From positions 7,750,001-7,814,000 of the forward strand of contig NZ_CP097289.1 in assembly GCF_023498005.1 (NCBI RefSeq): a DNA stretch of 64,000 bases. Reading direction: 5' to 3'. Position 1 is the first letter of the stretch. Every line of letters starts with the position of its first letter. This DNA is from Streptomyces durmitorensis (GTDB lineage: Bacteria; Actinomycetota; Actinomycetes; Streptomycetales; Streptomycetaceae). The position numbers and the translations under genes are program-made. The notes beneath the pieces were generated by a model that saw only the letters and a list, made by a program, of their open reading frames with translations, made no database searches and was not told the DNA's origin. Of the stretch, positions 49,132 to 58,342 are shown piece by piece.

Positions 49132-49293
49132 ATGCCCATGACCGCGACCACTGTCACCGCCACCGCACCGACGCGTGCGACCACGCGCACCGGCGGCCCC
49201 AAGGAAGATGGCCCGAAGGTGCTCGAGCACGTCCTCGGCTGGACGCTCGTCGTCGTCCTCGCGATGCTCGTCACGCAGACCGGTCTGATGTGA
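49132..49293 (+). CDS. Small single-helix membrane protein (SCO1431 type)
   Basis: This is a 53-residue product: a Thr/Ala-rich N-terminus (MTATTVTATAPTRATTRTGG), a short charged segment (PKEDGPKVLEHV) and one membrane helix (LGWTLVVVLAMLVTQTGL). It begins at ATG 49132, with a second in-frame ATG at 49138, and the ribosome site is weak. Small proteins of this look are recurrent in Streptomyces; I recall them as the SCO1431 family. Its 3' end overlaps the convergent membrane-protein gene by 23 bp. The function is unknown. Confidence 0.65.
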   Translation: MPMTATTVTATAPTRATTRTGGPKEDGPKVLEHVLGWTLVVVLAMLVTQTGLM

Positions 49294-50185
49294 CCTCGCT
49301 CTCGTAGCTTTCCCTGTCCTGGTCGAGATCAGCCCGCCAGTGCCGGTCCGGCACGCCCACCAGGCCGTAGAGCCAGCGCACCGGTGAGCGCCGCGACAGC
49401 AGTGTGAGCCCCGCGAGGACCGCGAACAGCGGCAGGCCGATCCATCCGCCCAGGAGTCGGACGAGGACGCTGGCGACCAGTGCGCCGCCGAACGGCAGGC
49501 CATAGACCCCGGCCGCCGCGATGGCGATCGCCAGGAACCGGTGCACCTTGCGGTCCTCGTCCGCGCCGGGCAGCGACCAGCCCTCCATCAGCCAGCCGAT
49601 CTCCGTGAGCAGCATCGTGCCGATCACGGCCGCGCCGAACACGAGCAGCGCCAGGAACGTCCCGGACGTCAGGAAGTCCAGTACGTGGTTGACCACGCTG
49701 TCCCGCCGCCAGTCGGCGAAGTCTCCGGCCTCGGGGGAGAAGAAGCGTTCGTACCCCCGGCCGTCCCAGCCGTGGACCAGGGTCCAGAAGAGCAGGAAGT
49801 ACCCGCCCACGCACTGGAGATAGGCCCAGTAGCCCGCCCCCACCAGGACGAGCGCCTGCGCCACCAGGAAGCCGATGATCGCGGCGACGGGGATCCCGCC
49901 CGCGTAGAAGAGCACGAACCCCGCCCACACCCCGTCGTGCCCGTCCGCGACGTGCATCGTCGCCCACGCCGGGTTCTGCCAGAGCAGGAAGAGACCCGTC
50001 GGCACCATCAGGACCGCCGCGAAGAGCGCGGTGAGCGCCAGATACGGATTGGCTGCGCGGCTGCGCGTGCGCGGCCCCTCACCCGCGTTGATCCGCTCCC
50101 ACACCTGGAGCTGCCGCCCCGCCGAGAGCGCGAACGTGGCGCCGATCGCGTACGCCCAGAAGAGGGCGGACTGAATCTGGATCAT
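49271..50185 (-). CDS. Polytopic membrane protein, unknown function
   Basis: The 304-residue protein has about seven or eight hydrophobic helices, for example ALFWAYAIGATFALSAG, YLALTALFAAVLMVPTGLFL and AAIIGFLVAQALVLVGAGYW. A conserved-looking loop has HGWDGRGYERFFSPEAGDFADW and a tryptophan-rich segment. The C-terminus is acidic and cytoplasmic. It overlaps the DUF6114 gene by 4 bp (ATGA), so it is the third gene of an operon beginning with DUF6230. No transporter or enzyme signature was recognised. Confidence 0.82.
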   Translation of the reverse strand: MIQIQSALFWAYAIGATFALSAGRQLQVWERINAGEGPRTRSRAANPYLALTALFAAVLMVPTGLFLLWQNPAWATMHVADGHDGVWAGFVLFYAGGIPVAAIIGFLVAQALVLVGAGYWAYLQCVGGYFLLFWTLVHGWDGRGYERFFSPEAGDFADWRRDSVVNHVLDFLTSGTFLALLVFGAAVIGTMLLTEIGWLMEGWSLPGADEDRKVHRFLAIAIAAAGVYGLPFGGALVASVLVRLLGGWIGLPLFAVLAGLTLLSRRSPVRWLYGLVGVPDRHWRADLDQDRESYESEVTSDRSA

Positions 50186-51171
50186 GCCGATGCCTTCAGG
50201 GTGAGCCCGCCCGCGACGATCGAGTCCGATGTGACGAGGGCCTGCTCGGCCTCGACGTCGGTCATGAAGACGAACGGCGGCACGACGGGCGGCACCGGCA
50301 GCTTGTCGGGCGTGAAGGTCAGACAGAGCAGCCCTTCTAGGCAGCCCTTGAACTTGGTCAGGTAGAGCGTGACGGAGCCGCTGAGGTCCAAGGTGTCTGC
50401 GCCCAGGGCGAGTTCATCGCTCCCGTCACGTGTCTTGAGCCGGTAGTCGGTGAGGGAGGCGGCCTTCATCCTCAGGACCATGACCTTCAACGGCCCGTCG
50501 GCCGTGGGGATCTCGCGTACGCCGGCCAGGAGGAAACCCTGCGGCGAGAAGAGCGTCGTGGTGACCGTCGGCGGTGTCCTCGCCGCCTCGATCGCGTCGC
50601 CGGGGGCGGCCTTCGCCGGGGTTCCGCCCCACAGCGTCGCCCCGACGATGACGACGGGGAGCAGCACGCCGAGCGTCCGCGTGCCCTGCCCGTCCCGCAC
50701 CTTCGGCCGCTCGGGATCCTCCACGGAGTTCTCGGCGTCCTCGGGCACCGGCGTCCAGCCGAAGCCCATCGCGCTGCCCACGATGCCGAGCGCCATGCCC
50801 ACCAGGAACCCGCCGAGATTCGTGGCCGCGAACGAAAGCACCGACAGGATCAGGGCGTTGACGCTCACATAGTGGTGGGCGTGCGGCAGGAGCCACAGGA
50901 AGATCCCGGCGGCGATCAGGGCGAGGCCGATGCCGATCGCCGCGAGCCCGCCGAGTCCCAGGCTGACCAGGACCGTCAGCGGCGAGAGCGGCACGAGGAG
51001 CAGCTCGGCGCCGCCCAGGACGAGCAGCAGGCCGCCCCAGAACGGCCGGGTGCGCCGCCATCTGCGCAGCACCCGGCGTGCCTCCGGAAACGGCAGGCGC
51101 TCGTCCAGCCACCCGCCGCCGTTGCTGCCCCACGCTCTGACTCCGGCTCTTCGGCCGCCGGTCAGAAGCAC
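50182..51171 (-). CDS. DUF6114-domain membrane protein
   Basis: The 329-residue protein starts at GTG 51171, inside the end of the DUF6230 gene (10-bp overlap). Residues 30-135 contain four hydrophobic helices (FWGGLLLVLGGAELLLVPLS, LGGFLVGMALGIVGSAMGFGW) that I recognise as DUF6114. A further helix (LLPVVIVGATLWGG) is followed by an extracytoplasmic domain (about 195-329) with DGPLKVMVLRMKAASLTDYR and DLSGSVTLYLTKFKGCL. That beta-rich part resembles the DUF6230 neighbour in style. DUF6230 and DUF6114 genes are paired throughout Streptomyces; the role at the cell surface is unknown. Confidence 0.85.
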   Translation of the reverse strand: MLLTGGRRAGVRAWGSNGGGWLDERLPFPEARRVLRRWRRTRPFWGGLLLVLGGAELLLVPLSPLTVLVSLGLGGLAAIGIGLALIAAGIFLWLLPHAHHYVSVNALILSVLSFAATNLGGFLVGMALGIVGSAMGFGWTPVPEDAENSVEDPERPKVRDGQGTRTLGVLLPVVIVGATLWGGTPAKAAPGDAIEAARTPPTVTTTLFSPQGFLLAGVREIPTADGPLKVMVLRMKAASLTDYRLKTRDGSDELALGADTLDLSGSVTLYLTKFKGCLEGLLCLTFTPDKLPVPPVVPPFVFMTDVEAEQALVTSDSIVAGGLTLKASA

Positions 51172-51776
51172 TTCTTGCCGCCGACGCTGACGTTGAGCTT
51201 CATGCCCTTGAGCCGGAAGTTGCCGCCGGTCGCCGACCAGGCGTGGGACTTGACCCCGGAGACGGTGATGTCCCCGGCCTGCAGCCCGAACTTCCCCTTC
51301 TCGCCCTTGACCCCGGACACCTCGTCGAGGGTCGAGGCGTCCCGGCCGATCTCGGCGGTGCCGAAGCGGGCGTCGCCCTCCAGGTCCTCGCCGTCGATGA
51401 TGAGACTGCTCGCGGTGACCTCGCCCGCGGCGCCGCCCGCGGTCAGCTTGAACACCACGGTGCCCACCGGGGTCTTGACCTCGGCGGCCTGGCAGATGTC
51501 GGAGAGGGTGGCGTCACCGATCCCGAGGAGCGCCACCGGGTGCCCCTTGCCGTCGATGTCCCGGTCGGTCTGTACGTAGGAGGACAGGCCCTGGCTGGTG
51601 AGCTTGCCGGACGACACCTGGAAGCTCGTCCCGGAGACGGCGAAGGAGGCGGCGAGCGCCCCCTCGGCCATCACGGAGGCCATCGCTCCGACGGCCAGAA
51701 CGGCCGGCAGGGCCACGACCGCGGTTTTCTTCCAGGAGGTTCTGCCTTCACGTAAAGGGGTACGCGCTGCGCTCAT
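51162..51776 (-). CDS. DUF6230-family exported protein
   Basis: The 204-residue protein starts at ATG 51776 with GGAGGA upstream. A basic N-terminus (SAARTPLREGRTSWKK) and one hydrophobic segment (VALPAVLAVGAMASVMAEGAL) form a signal or anchor. The exported domain is beta-rich, with repeated short hydrophobic strands (ASFAVSGTSFQVSSGKLTSQ, GEVTASSLIIDGEDLEG, GDITVSGVKSHAWSATGG) and two cysteines. It is the first gene of an operon with DUF6114 and a membrane protein and is divergent from a TetR regulator. It is often annotated as cholesterol esterase without evidence. Confidence 0.87.
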   Translation of the reverse strand: MSAARTPLREGRTSWKKTAVVALPAVLAVGAMASVMAEGALAASFAVSGTSFQVSSGKLTSQGLSSYVQTDRDIDGKGHPVALLGIGDATLSDICQAAEVKTPVGTVVFKLTAGGAAGEVTASSLIIDGEDLEGDARFGTAEIGRDASTLDEVSGVKGEKGKFGLQAGDITVSGVKSHAWSATGGNFRLKGMKLNVSVGGKKCF

Positions 51777-51910
51777 GAGTCTTCCTCCCGTACGGCGGTC
51801 CATGTGCGTAGGGGGAGTGCGTGGATGCGCGCCTTCGGGCGCAGAAACGGCAGGTGGCGTGCTTCTGCCATACTGCGGATACCCGAGGCAGTTGGAGACT
51901 AGGGCCGAAA

Positions 51911-52573
51911 TTGAATAATAGTCAACAGCGCGGCACCGACCGTCCCGTGGACGCTCGCCCGCAGGCGCGCGGCACCGACCGCTCCGTGGCGCGCCGCGCC
52001 GAACTCATCACCATCGGGCGGAAGTTGTTCGCCGACACGTCCTACGACGCGCTCTCGATGGACGACATCGCCAAGCAGGCGAGCGTCGCCAAGGGACTGA
52101 TCTACTACTACTTCAAGTCCAAGCGCGGCTACTACCTCGCGATCATCGAGGACTCCGTCGCGGAGCTGGTCGCGCGCGCCGGACGCCACGACGACCTGCC
52201 GCCCGTGGAGCGGGTGCACAGCACCATCGACGGCTATCTGCGCTACGCCGAGCACCATCAGGCGGCGTACCGCACCATCATCAGCGGCGGCGTCGGCTTC
52301 GACGCCGAGGTGCACGCCATACGCGACGGTGTGCGGGCGGCGCTGATCGGGGCGATCGCCGACGGGGCGTACGGCCGCCGCGACATCCCGGAGCTGGCGC
52401 GCACGGCGCTGCTCGGCTGGCTGTGCAGCGTCGAGGGCGTCACGCTCGACTGGATCGGCCGACGGGGTCTGGCGCGCGAGACGGTCTGCGACCTCCTCGT
52501 GCGGACCCTCGGCGACTCCCTGCGCGTCATCGAGGAGTTCGAACCGTCCTTCCCCGCCCCGCCGCGGTCATGA
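51911..52573 (+). CDS. TetR-family transcriptional regulator
   Basis: The protein has 220 residues from TTG 51911 (AGGG eight bases upstream; the frame is open further 5' but without a site). An N-terminal tail has a duplicated RGTDR-V-AR sequence. The helix-turn-helix (about residues 32-80) has LFADTSYDALSMDDIAKQAS and AKGLIYYYFKSKRGYYLAI. The ligand domain fills the rest (YLRYAEHHQAAYRTIISGG). It is divergent from the DUF6230-DUF6114-membrane protein operon and is the obvious candidate regulator; a fatty or membrane-active ligand is likely for this subgroup but not shown. Confidence 0.92.
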   Translation: MNNSQQRGTDRPVDARPQARGTDRSVARRAELITIGRKLFADTSYDALSMDDIAKQASVAKGLIYYYFKSKRGYYLAIIEDSVAELVARAGRHDDLPPVERVHSTIDGYLRYAEHHQAAYRTIISGGVGFDAEVHAIRDGVRAALIGAIADGAYGRRDIPELARTALLGWLCSVEGVTLDWIGRRGLARETVCDLLVRTLGDSLRVIEEFEPSFPAPPRS

Positions 52574-52577
52574 CGAA

Positions 52578-52605
52578 GGGGCGGGAGCCGTGTGGCTCCC
52601 GCCCC
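52578..52605. terminator. Bidirectional terminator between TetR and chitinase genes
   Basis: A perfect 12-bp stem, GGGGCGGGAGCC paired with GGCTCCCGCCCC, closes a 4-nt loop GTGT, 4 bp after the TetR stop and 20 bp before the chitinase stop. Confidence 0.9.
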
Positions 52606-52625
52606 CAACTCGTCCGGAGGAGCGA

Positions 52626-53882
<1,257 letters not shown>

Positions 53883-54000
53883 CGTTTCTCCTCGTGGGGG
53901 GAGAGGGCGCATGGGGGGACATGGTGCTGTTGACCTGCGGGTGCCAACGTGACGTCGGTGAACGTTGAATTGGCATGAACGCGGTAAAGCGCTCGGCTGG

Positions 54001-54045
54001 ACTCTAGGAGGACTAGACCAGTGGGGTCAATGGTTCGGACCAATT
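54001..54045 (-). promoter_or_regulatory. Chitinase promoter with DasR-like (dre) operator
   Basis: On the minus strand, TTGACC (54030-54025), an 18-bp spacer and TAGAGT (54006-54001) form a vegetative-type promoter. The spacer and upstream edge of the -10 hold ACTGGTCTAGTCCTCC (54022-54007), which agrees at 13 of 16 positions with the published DasR consensus ACTGGTCTAGACCACT. A second, weaker TGGT..ACCA dyad lies at 54031-54042. The rest of 53883-54260 holds no gene. Confidence 0.65.
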
Positions 54046-54260
54046 CCGCGCCCCTCTTGCGGCCGTCGGCTATCTTTTGAGTAAGCGGTCGTTAACTAGT
54101 GACTGGCCGCCGCCGATCGGGCATACTCAACGCGCCACAGCCGCTGGTCACAGCGCCTTCCGCGACCCGGAAGGGCGCCACCGGCCGGGCTGAGAAGACA
54201 CGGTGGCGCCGCACTACCCCGCGGGTCCGCCGCAGTGCCGAAAGGGAGGATGCGATCGCC

Positions 54261-55436
54261 ATGCCTGAGCGAACCTTGCAGCAGTCCGTGGACCGTCAGC
54301 TGCCCACGGACGAGGCGCGGGATCTGTTCTCGCTCGTCCGTGAACTCGTCCAGCGGGAGATCACTCCCCGCGCGGCCGAGGAGGAGGACGCCGGGCGCTT
54401 CCCGCGCGAGGTCTTCTCCCTCCTCTCCGAGTCCGGACTGCTCGGCCTTCCGTACGCCTCGGAGTTCGGCGGCGGCGACCAGCCGTACGAGGTCTATCTC
54501 CAGGTCCTCGAAGAGCTCGCGGCCGCCCGGCTCACCGTCGGCCTCGGCGTCAGCGTCCACTCCCTGTCCTGCCACGCGCTCGCGGGGTACGGCACCAAGG
54601 AGCAGCAGGCCGAGCACCTCCCCGCGATGCTCGGCGGCGGACTGCTCGGCGCGTACTGCCTCTCCGAGCCGGCGTCGGGCTCGGACGCGGCCTCCTTGAG
54701 CACGAAGGCGGTGCGCGACGGCGACGACTGGGTGATCAGCGGCACGAAGGCGTGGATCACGCACGGCGGAGTCGCCGACTTCTACACCGTCCTCGCCCGC
54801 ACCGGCGGCGACGGCGCCCGCGGCATCTCCGCGTTCCTGGTGCCGGGCGACGCCGAGGGCCTGAACGCGGCGCTGCCCGAGAAGAAGATGGGCATGAAGG
54901 GCTCACCCACCGCCCAGATCCACTTCGACGGGGTGCGCGTCTCGGATGCCCGCCGCATCGGCGAGGAGGGCCAGGGCTTCGCGATCGCGCTCTCCGCGCT
55001 GGACTCGGGGCGGCTCGGCATCGCGGCCTGCGCCGTCGGCGTGGCCCAGGCGGCGCTGGACGAAGCGCTCCGATACGCCACCGAGCGGCGGCAGTTCGGG
55101 CGGCCGATCGCGGACTTCCAGGGCCTTCGGTTCATGCTCGCGGACATGGCGACGCAGATCGAGGCGGGCCGCGCGCTCTACCTCTCGGCGGCGCGGCTGC
55201 GCGACGCGGGCAGGCCGTTCTCCAAGCAGGCGGCCATGGCCAAACTGCTGTGCACGGACGCCGCGATGAAGGTCACGACGGACGCCGTTCAGGTGCTCGG
55301 AGGCTATGGCTACACCGCGGACTTCCCCGTGGAGCGCTTCATGCGCGAGGCCAAGGTGCTGCAGATCGTCGAGGGCACCAATCAGATCCAGCGGATGGTC
55401 ATCGCCCGTCACCTCGCGGGTCCCGACTCGCGCTGA
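54261..55436 (+). CDS. Acyl-CoA dehydrogenase
   Basis: The protein has 391 residues from ATG 54261 (GGGAGG lies 11 nt upstream; an ATG at 54250 is out of frame). It is a standard FAD-dependent acyl-CoA dehydrogenase: AYCLSEPASGSDAASL, ISGTKAWITHGG, KKMGMKGSPTAQIHFDGVRV, YATERRQFGRPIADFQGL, TTDAVQVLGGYGYTADFPVE and VEGTNQIQRMVIARHL. It introduces the alpha,beta double bond in a short- or branched-chain acyl-CoA; chain preference is not readable. It stands alone with a 38-bp 3' overlap with a convergent small gene. Confidence 0.95.
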   Translation: MPERTLQQSVDRQLPTDEARDLFSLVRELVQREITPRAAEEEDAGRFPREVFSLLSESGLLGLPYASEFGGGDQPYEVYLQVLEELAAARLTVGLGVSVHSLSCHALAGYGTKEQQAEHLPAMLGGGLLGAYCLSEPASGSDAASLSTKAVRDGDDWVISGTKAWITHGGVADFYTVLARTGGDGARGISAFLVPGDAEGLNAALPEKKMGMKGSPTAQIHFDGVRVSDARRIGEEGQGFAIALSALDSGRLGIAACAVGVAQAALDEALRYATERRQFGRPIADFQGLRFMLADMATQIEAGRALYLSAARLRDAGRPFSKQAAMAKLLCTDAAMKVTTDAVQVLGGYGYTADFPVERFMREAKVLQIVEGTNQIQRMVIARHLAGPDSR

Positions 55437-55761
55437 ACTGCCCGAGCCTGACCGCGGGCGCCGCGAGCCGCACCCACTCCGGGTCGTGCCGCCCCGGCAG
55501 GGTCTTGCCCCGCTCGGCCCAGCTCCGGATGAGGGCGCGGTAGATGGGCGGATCCAGCAGGTGCGGCTGCTGGGGCTGAGGCGGGGGCGGCGGCTGCTGG
55601 GGCGGTTGCGGGCGCTGCGGCGGCTGTGAGTGCTGCGGGTACTGAGGCTGCTGGGGGTGCTGGGGAACCGATTCTGCGGACGGCGGGGGAGCCGTCAGGA
55701 GGGTGCGCCTGCGGCGGCCGGTCGGCGGATGCGTGGTGGGCATCGGCGTGGGGGTGGTCAT
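55399..55761 (-). CDS. Pro/Gln-rich small protein, hypothetical
   Basis: The product has 120 residues. The first 70 are low-complexity Pro/Gln/His (repeats such as QPPQRPQPPQQPPPPPQPQQ). The C-terminal 45 residues (DPPIYRALIRSWAERGKTLP then GRHDPEWVRLAAP) look like a conserved helical module. The stop lies 38 bp inside the 3' end of the acyl-CoA dehydrogenase gene. The ribosome site is not obvious, and the proline tract is partly a GC effect, so the gene is plausible rather than proven. No function is known. Confidence 0.5.
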   Translation of the reverse strand: MTTPTPMPTTHPPTGRRRRTLLTAPPPSAESVPQHPQQPQYPQHSQPPQRPQPPQQPPPPPQPQQPHLLDPPIYRALIRSWAERGKTLPGRHDPEWVRLAAPAVRLGQFSASRDPRGDGR

Positions 55762-56030
55762 ACGTGGCCAACGCGCGCCGCGGGGGGCGGGTCACCGCTC
55801 GCGGAATTCGAGCGTCAGTTCGCGACCTGCCCGTGCGGCCGCCCGGGGCGTGCCCGCGATGTCCCGCGTCGCCCCGTGTCCGCGCGATCCGTGCGGGGCC
55901 CGCGGCGCGGCCAACGCGGGCTGACACGTGTCTGGCTCCGTCGCGAGGTCTGACGTACCGTCAACTCCGCGCCGGGGGCCCGGTCTACGCCCCGTGCCAG
56001 CCAACTGCCGTGCACCCAGGGAGGTTTGCC

Positions 56031-57158
56031 GTGGCAGACGACCGTCCCGTCCCGCTCGACGAGTACCCGATCCATCAGGTGCCGCTGTCCATGAAGCAGG
56101 TCGCGACGGGCGACCGCAACGCCTACGACCGCTGCATCTTCCACCTCTTCGACCACGAGGGCCGCGCGCTCCTCATCCTCGGTCTCGGCGTCTACCCGAA
56201 CGTCGGTGTCATCGACGCGTACGCCACTTTGCGCATCGGGGATACGCTCCACGCCGTACGGGCATCGGACGCGCTCGGCGACGACCGGATGAACCTCTCC
56301 GTCGGCCCGCTGACCATCACCGTCGAGGAACCGCTGCGGCGGCTGCGCCTGACGTGCGCCGCCGACCCGCGCGACGCCGACTCCCTCTCGTACGACATCA
56401 CGTGGACCGCAGGCTTCCCCGCCCTCTGGGAGCCGCACCACATCCAGCGGCGCGGCGACCGGCTCTCCCTCGAAGGGCGCCGCTTCGTCCAGGCGGGCGG
56501 CTGCGCCGGGGTGATCCGCGTCGGCGGCGAGGAGATACCGGTGACCGCGGGGGAGTGGACCGCGACCCGCGACCGCAGCTGGGGTGTGCGGCCGATCCCC
56601 GGCGAGGAACGCGGGCGCCTGGAGGAGGAGTTCGCCACCGAGGGCTTCCACTGGATCTGGAGCCCGGTGCGCTTCGACGACCGATTCCTGATGGTCATCG
56701 CCCAGGAGGACGCGGACGGCCACCGCTCCCTCAACGAGGCGACGCTCGTACGCAACGGCGCGCGTGATCGCCAACTCGGCTGGCCCCAGGCCGACATCAC
56801 CTACCGCTCCGGCACCCGCCACCCCGAGGGCGCCGTCATTCACCTCACCGACCCCGACGACCGCAAGCCCCTGGAGCTCGGAGTGGAGGTCCTCGCCTCC
56901 CTGCCGCTCGCCGTGGGCGCGGGCTATCCGCCCGCGGACGACTGGCAGCACGGCACGTGGCAGGGGCGTGGCTGGACCGACCGCCGTGACTACGACCTCT
57001 CGGACTCGAAGGCCCACCCCCGGGCCGCGTACGGGGTCATCGACCACGCCGCTCGTTTCACTCTCGACGGGCGTACGGGCTACGGCATTTTCGAGCACGG
57101 CAGCTTCGGCCGCCACGACCCGAGCGGCTTCACCGGCTTCGACTCCGTGGCCCCCTGA
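56031..57158 (+). CDS. Hypothetical protein, CrtC/DUF7064-7065-like beta-rich fold
   Basis: The 375-residue protein starts at GTG 56031 after AGGGAGG. It has two beta-rich halves; notable segments are DRCIFHLFDHEGRALLILGL, TWTAGFPALWEPHHIQRRGD, TRDRSWGVRPIPGEE and the closing YGIFEHGSFGRHDPSGFTGF. The fold resembles proteins of the hydroxyneurosporene-synthase-like/DUF7064-DUF7065 group, which often lie beside APH-type kinases and acyl-CoA dehydrogenases. The next gene is such a kinase, 76 bp on. The shared occurrence suggests a lipid or terpenoid substrate, but I cannot name a reaction. Confidence 0.8.
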   Translation: MADDRPVPLDEYPIHQVPLSMKQVATGDRNAYDRCIFHLFDHEGRALLILGLGVYPNVGVIDAYATLRIGDTLHAVRASDALGDDRMNLSVGPLTITVEEPLRRLRLTCAADPRDADSLSYDITWTAGFPALWEPHHIQRRGDRLSLEGRRFVQAGGCAGVIRVGGEEIPVTAGEWTATRDRSWGVRPIPGEERGRLEEEFATEGFHWIWSPVRFDDRFLMVIAQEDADGHRSLNEATLVRNGARDRQLGWPQADITYRSGTRHPEGAVIHLTDPDDRKPLELGVEVLASLPLAVGAGYPPADDWQHGTWQGRGWTDRRDYDLSDSKAHPRAAYGVIDHAARFTLDGRTGYGIFEHGSFGRHDPSGFTGFDSVAP

Positions 57159-57210
57159 GATCCCCTGAGATCCCCTGAGATCCCCAGAGATGCCTTGAGG
57201 TCCCCTGAGA
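57151..57210 (+). repeat. Decamer TCCCCTGAGA repeated six times
   Basis: Six consecutive 10-bp units, the first overlapping the stop codon of the preceding gene, fill the gap before the kinase gene. Units 1-3 and 6 are nearly identical; units 4 and 5 are more diverged. A period of one helical turn with TGAGA could bind protein, or arise by slippage. Confidence 0.8.
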
Positions 57211-57234
57211 TCCACAGCTGAGAGGAGCTCGGCG

Positions 57235-58326
57235 ATGGCGACAGCACCGCGCCCCCGCACCACCACCCGTGACCCGGAGGAGCTCGCCCGCAGGCTCACG
57301 GCCTGGCTCGCCGTGCGCCTGCCCGGCGCCAAGGCCACCGGCGTACGGGTCCCCGAGTCCAACGGCATGTCGAGCGAGACCCTGCTCTTCGACATCGCGC
57401 ACCCTGAACCACCGCTGCGGGCCTGCGCGTTGCGCGTGGCGGCGGACCCGGCCGCGTACACGATCTTCCCGGTCTACGACCTGCCGCGCCAGCACCGCAC
57501 GATGCGGCTCGTCGCCGAGCGCACCGACCTGCCCGTGCCGCGTGTGCTGTGGCTGGAGGAGGACCCGGGGCCGCTCGGCGCGCCCTTCTTCGTCATGGAG
57601 CGGGTCGAGGGGCGCGTGCCGCCGGACGTCATGCCCTATACGTACGAGGGGAATTGGCTCCATGCGGCGAGCGGCGCCGAGCGCGCGCACCTGGAGGAGG
57701 CCTCGATCCGTCTGATCGCCCACCTCCACGACCAAGTGCCCGTGGCGGAGGCCCAGTTCCTGACACTCCCCGGCGAGGGCAGTCCGCTGCGCCGCCACGT
57801 CGACGCCCAACGCGCCTACTACCACTGGGTGGTCGACGGCCTGCCCCGCTCGCCCCTCATCGAGAGCGCCTTCGACCGCCTTGAGGAGTCGTGGCCTGCC
57901 GACGAGGGCGATACCGTCCTCAACTGGGGCGACGCACGCATAGGGAACGTCATCTACGATGGCTTCGACCCCGCGGCCGTACTGGACTGGGAGATGGCGG
58001 CGCTCGCACCCCGCGAGGTCGACCTCGGCTGGATGGTCTACCTGCACCGCTTCTTCCAGGACCTGACGGTGAGCTTCGGGCAGGACGGGCTGCCCGGCTT
58101 CCTGCGCCGTGAGGCCATCGAGGAGCGCTACGCCCGGCTCACGGGGCACACACCGCGGTCCATGGACTTCCACACGCTGTACGCGGCGCTGCGGCACGCC
58201 GTCGTCATGCTGCGCGTCGCCTACCGTCAGGTGCACTTCGGCGAGGCGGCGGTCCCCGACGACCCGGACACGCTGATCCTGCACCACGCCAGCCTGGCGG
58301 CCATGGTGCAGGGCAGCTATTGGTAG
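57235..58326 (+). CDS. Aminoglycoside-phosphotransferase-fold kinase (ACAD10/11-like)
   Basis: The 363-residue protein has an APH kinase domain: ESNGMSSETLLFDI (substrate loop), PRVLWLEEDPGPLGAPFFVM, the catalytic VLNWGDARIGNVIYD and the metal-binding VLDWEMA. The catalytic loop fits small-molecule kinases rather than protein kinases. The nearest named relatives are the kinase parts of ACAD10/11, which phosphorylate 4-hydroxyacyl-CoAs. An acyl-CoA dehydrogenase gene lies 1.8 kb upstream, so a similar hydroxyacid pathway is possible. It is probably cotranscribed with the hypothetical gene before it. Confidence 0.87.
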   Translation: MATAPRPRTTTRDPEELARRLTAWLAVRLPGAKATGVRVPESNGMSSETLLFDIAHPEPPLRACALRVAADPAAYTIFPVYDLPRQHRTMRLVAERTDLPVPRVLWLEEDPGPLGAPFFVMERVEGRVPPDVMPYTYEGNWLHAASGAERAHLEEASIRLIAHLHDQVPVAEAQFLTLPGEGSPLRRHVDAQRAYYHWVVDGLPRSPLIESAFDRLEESWPADEGDTVLNWGDARIGNVIYDGFDPAAVLDWEMAALAPREVDLGWMVYLHRFFQDLTVSFGQDGLPGFLRREAIEERYARLTGHTPRSMDFHTLYAALRHAVVMLRVAYRQVHFGEAAVPDDPDTLILHHASLAAMVQGSYW

Positions 58327-58342
58327 CGGCTATGGGTGGGCC

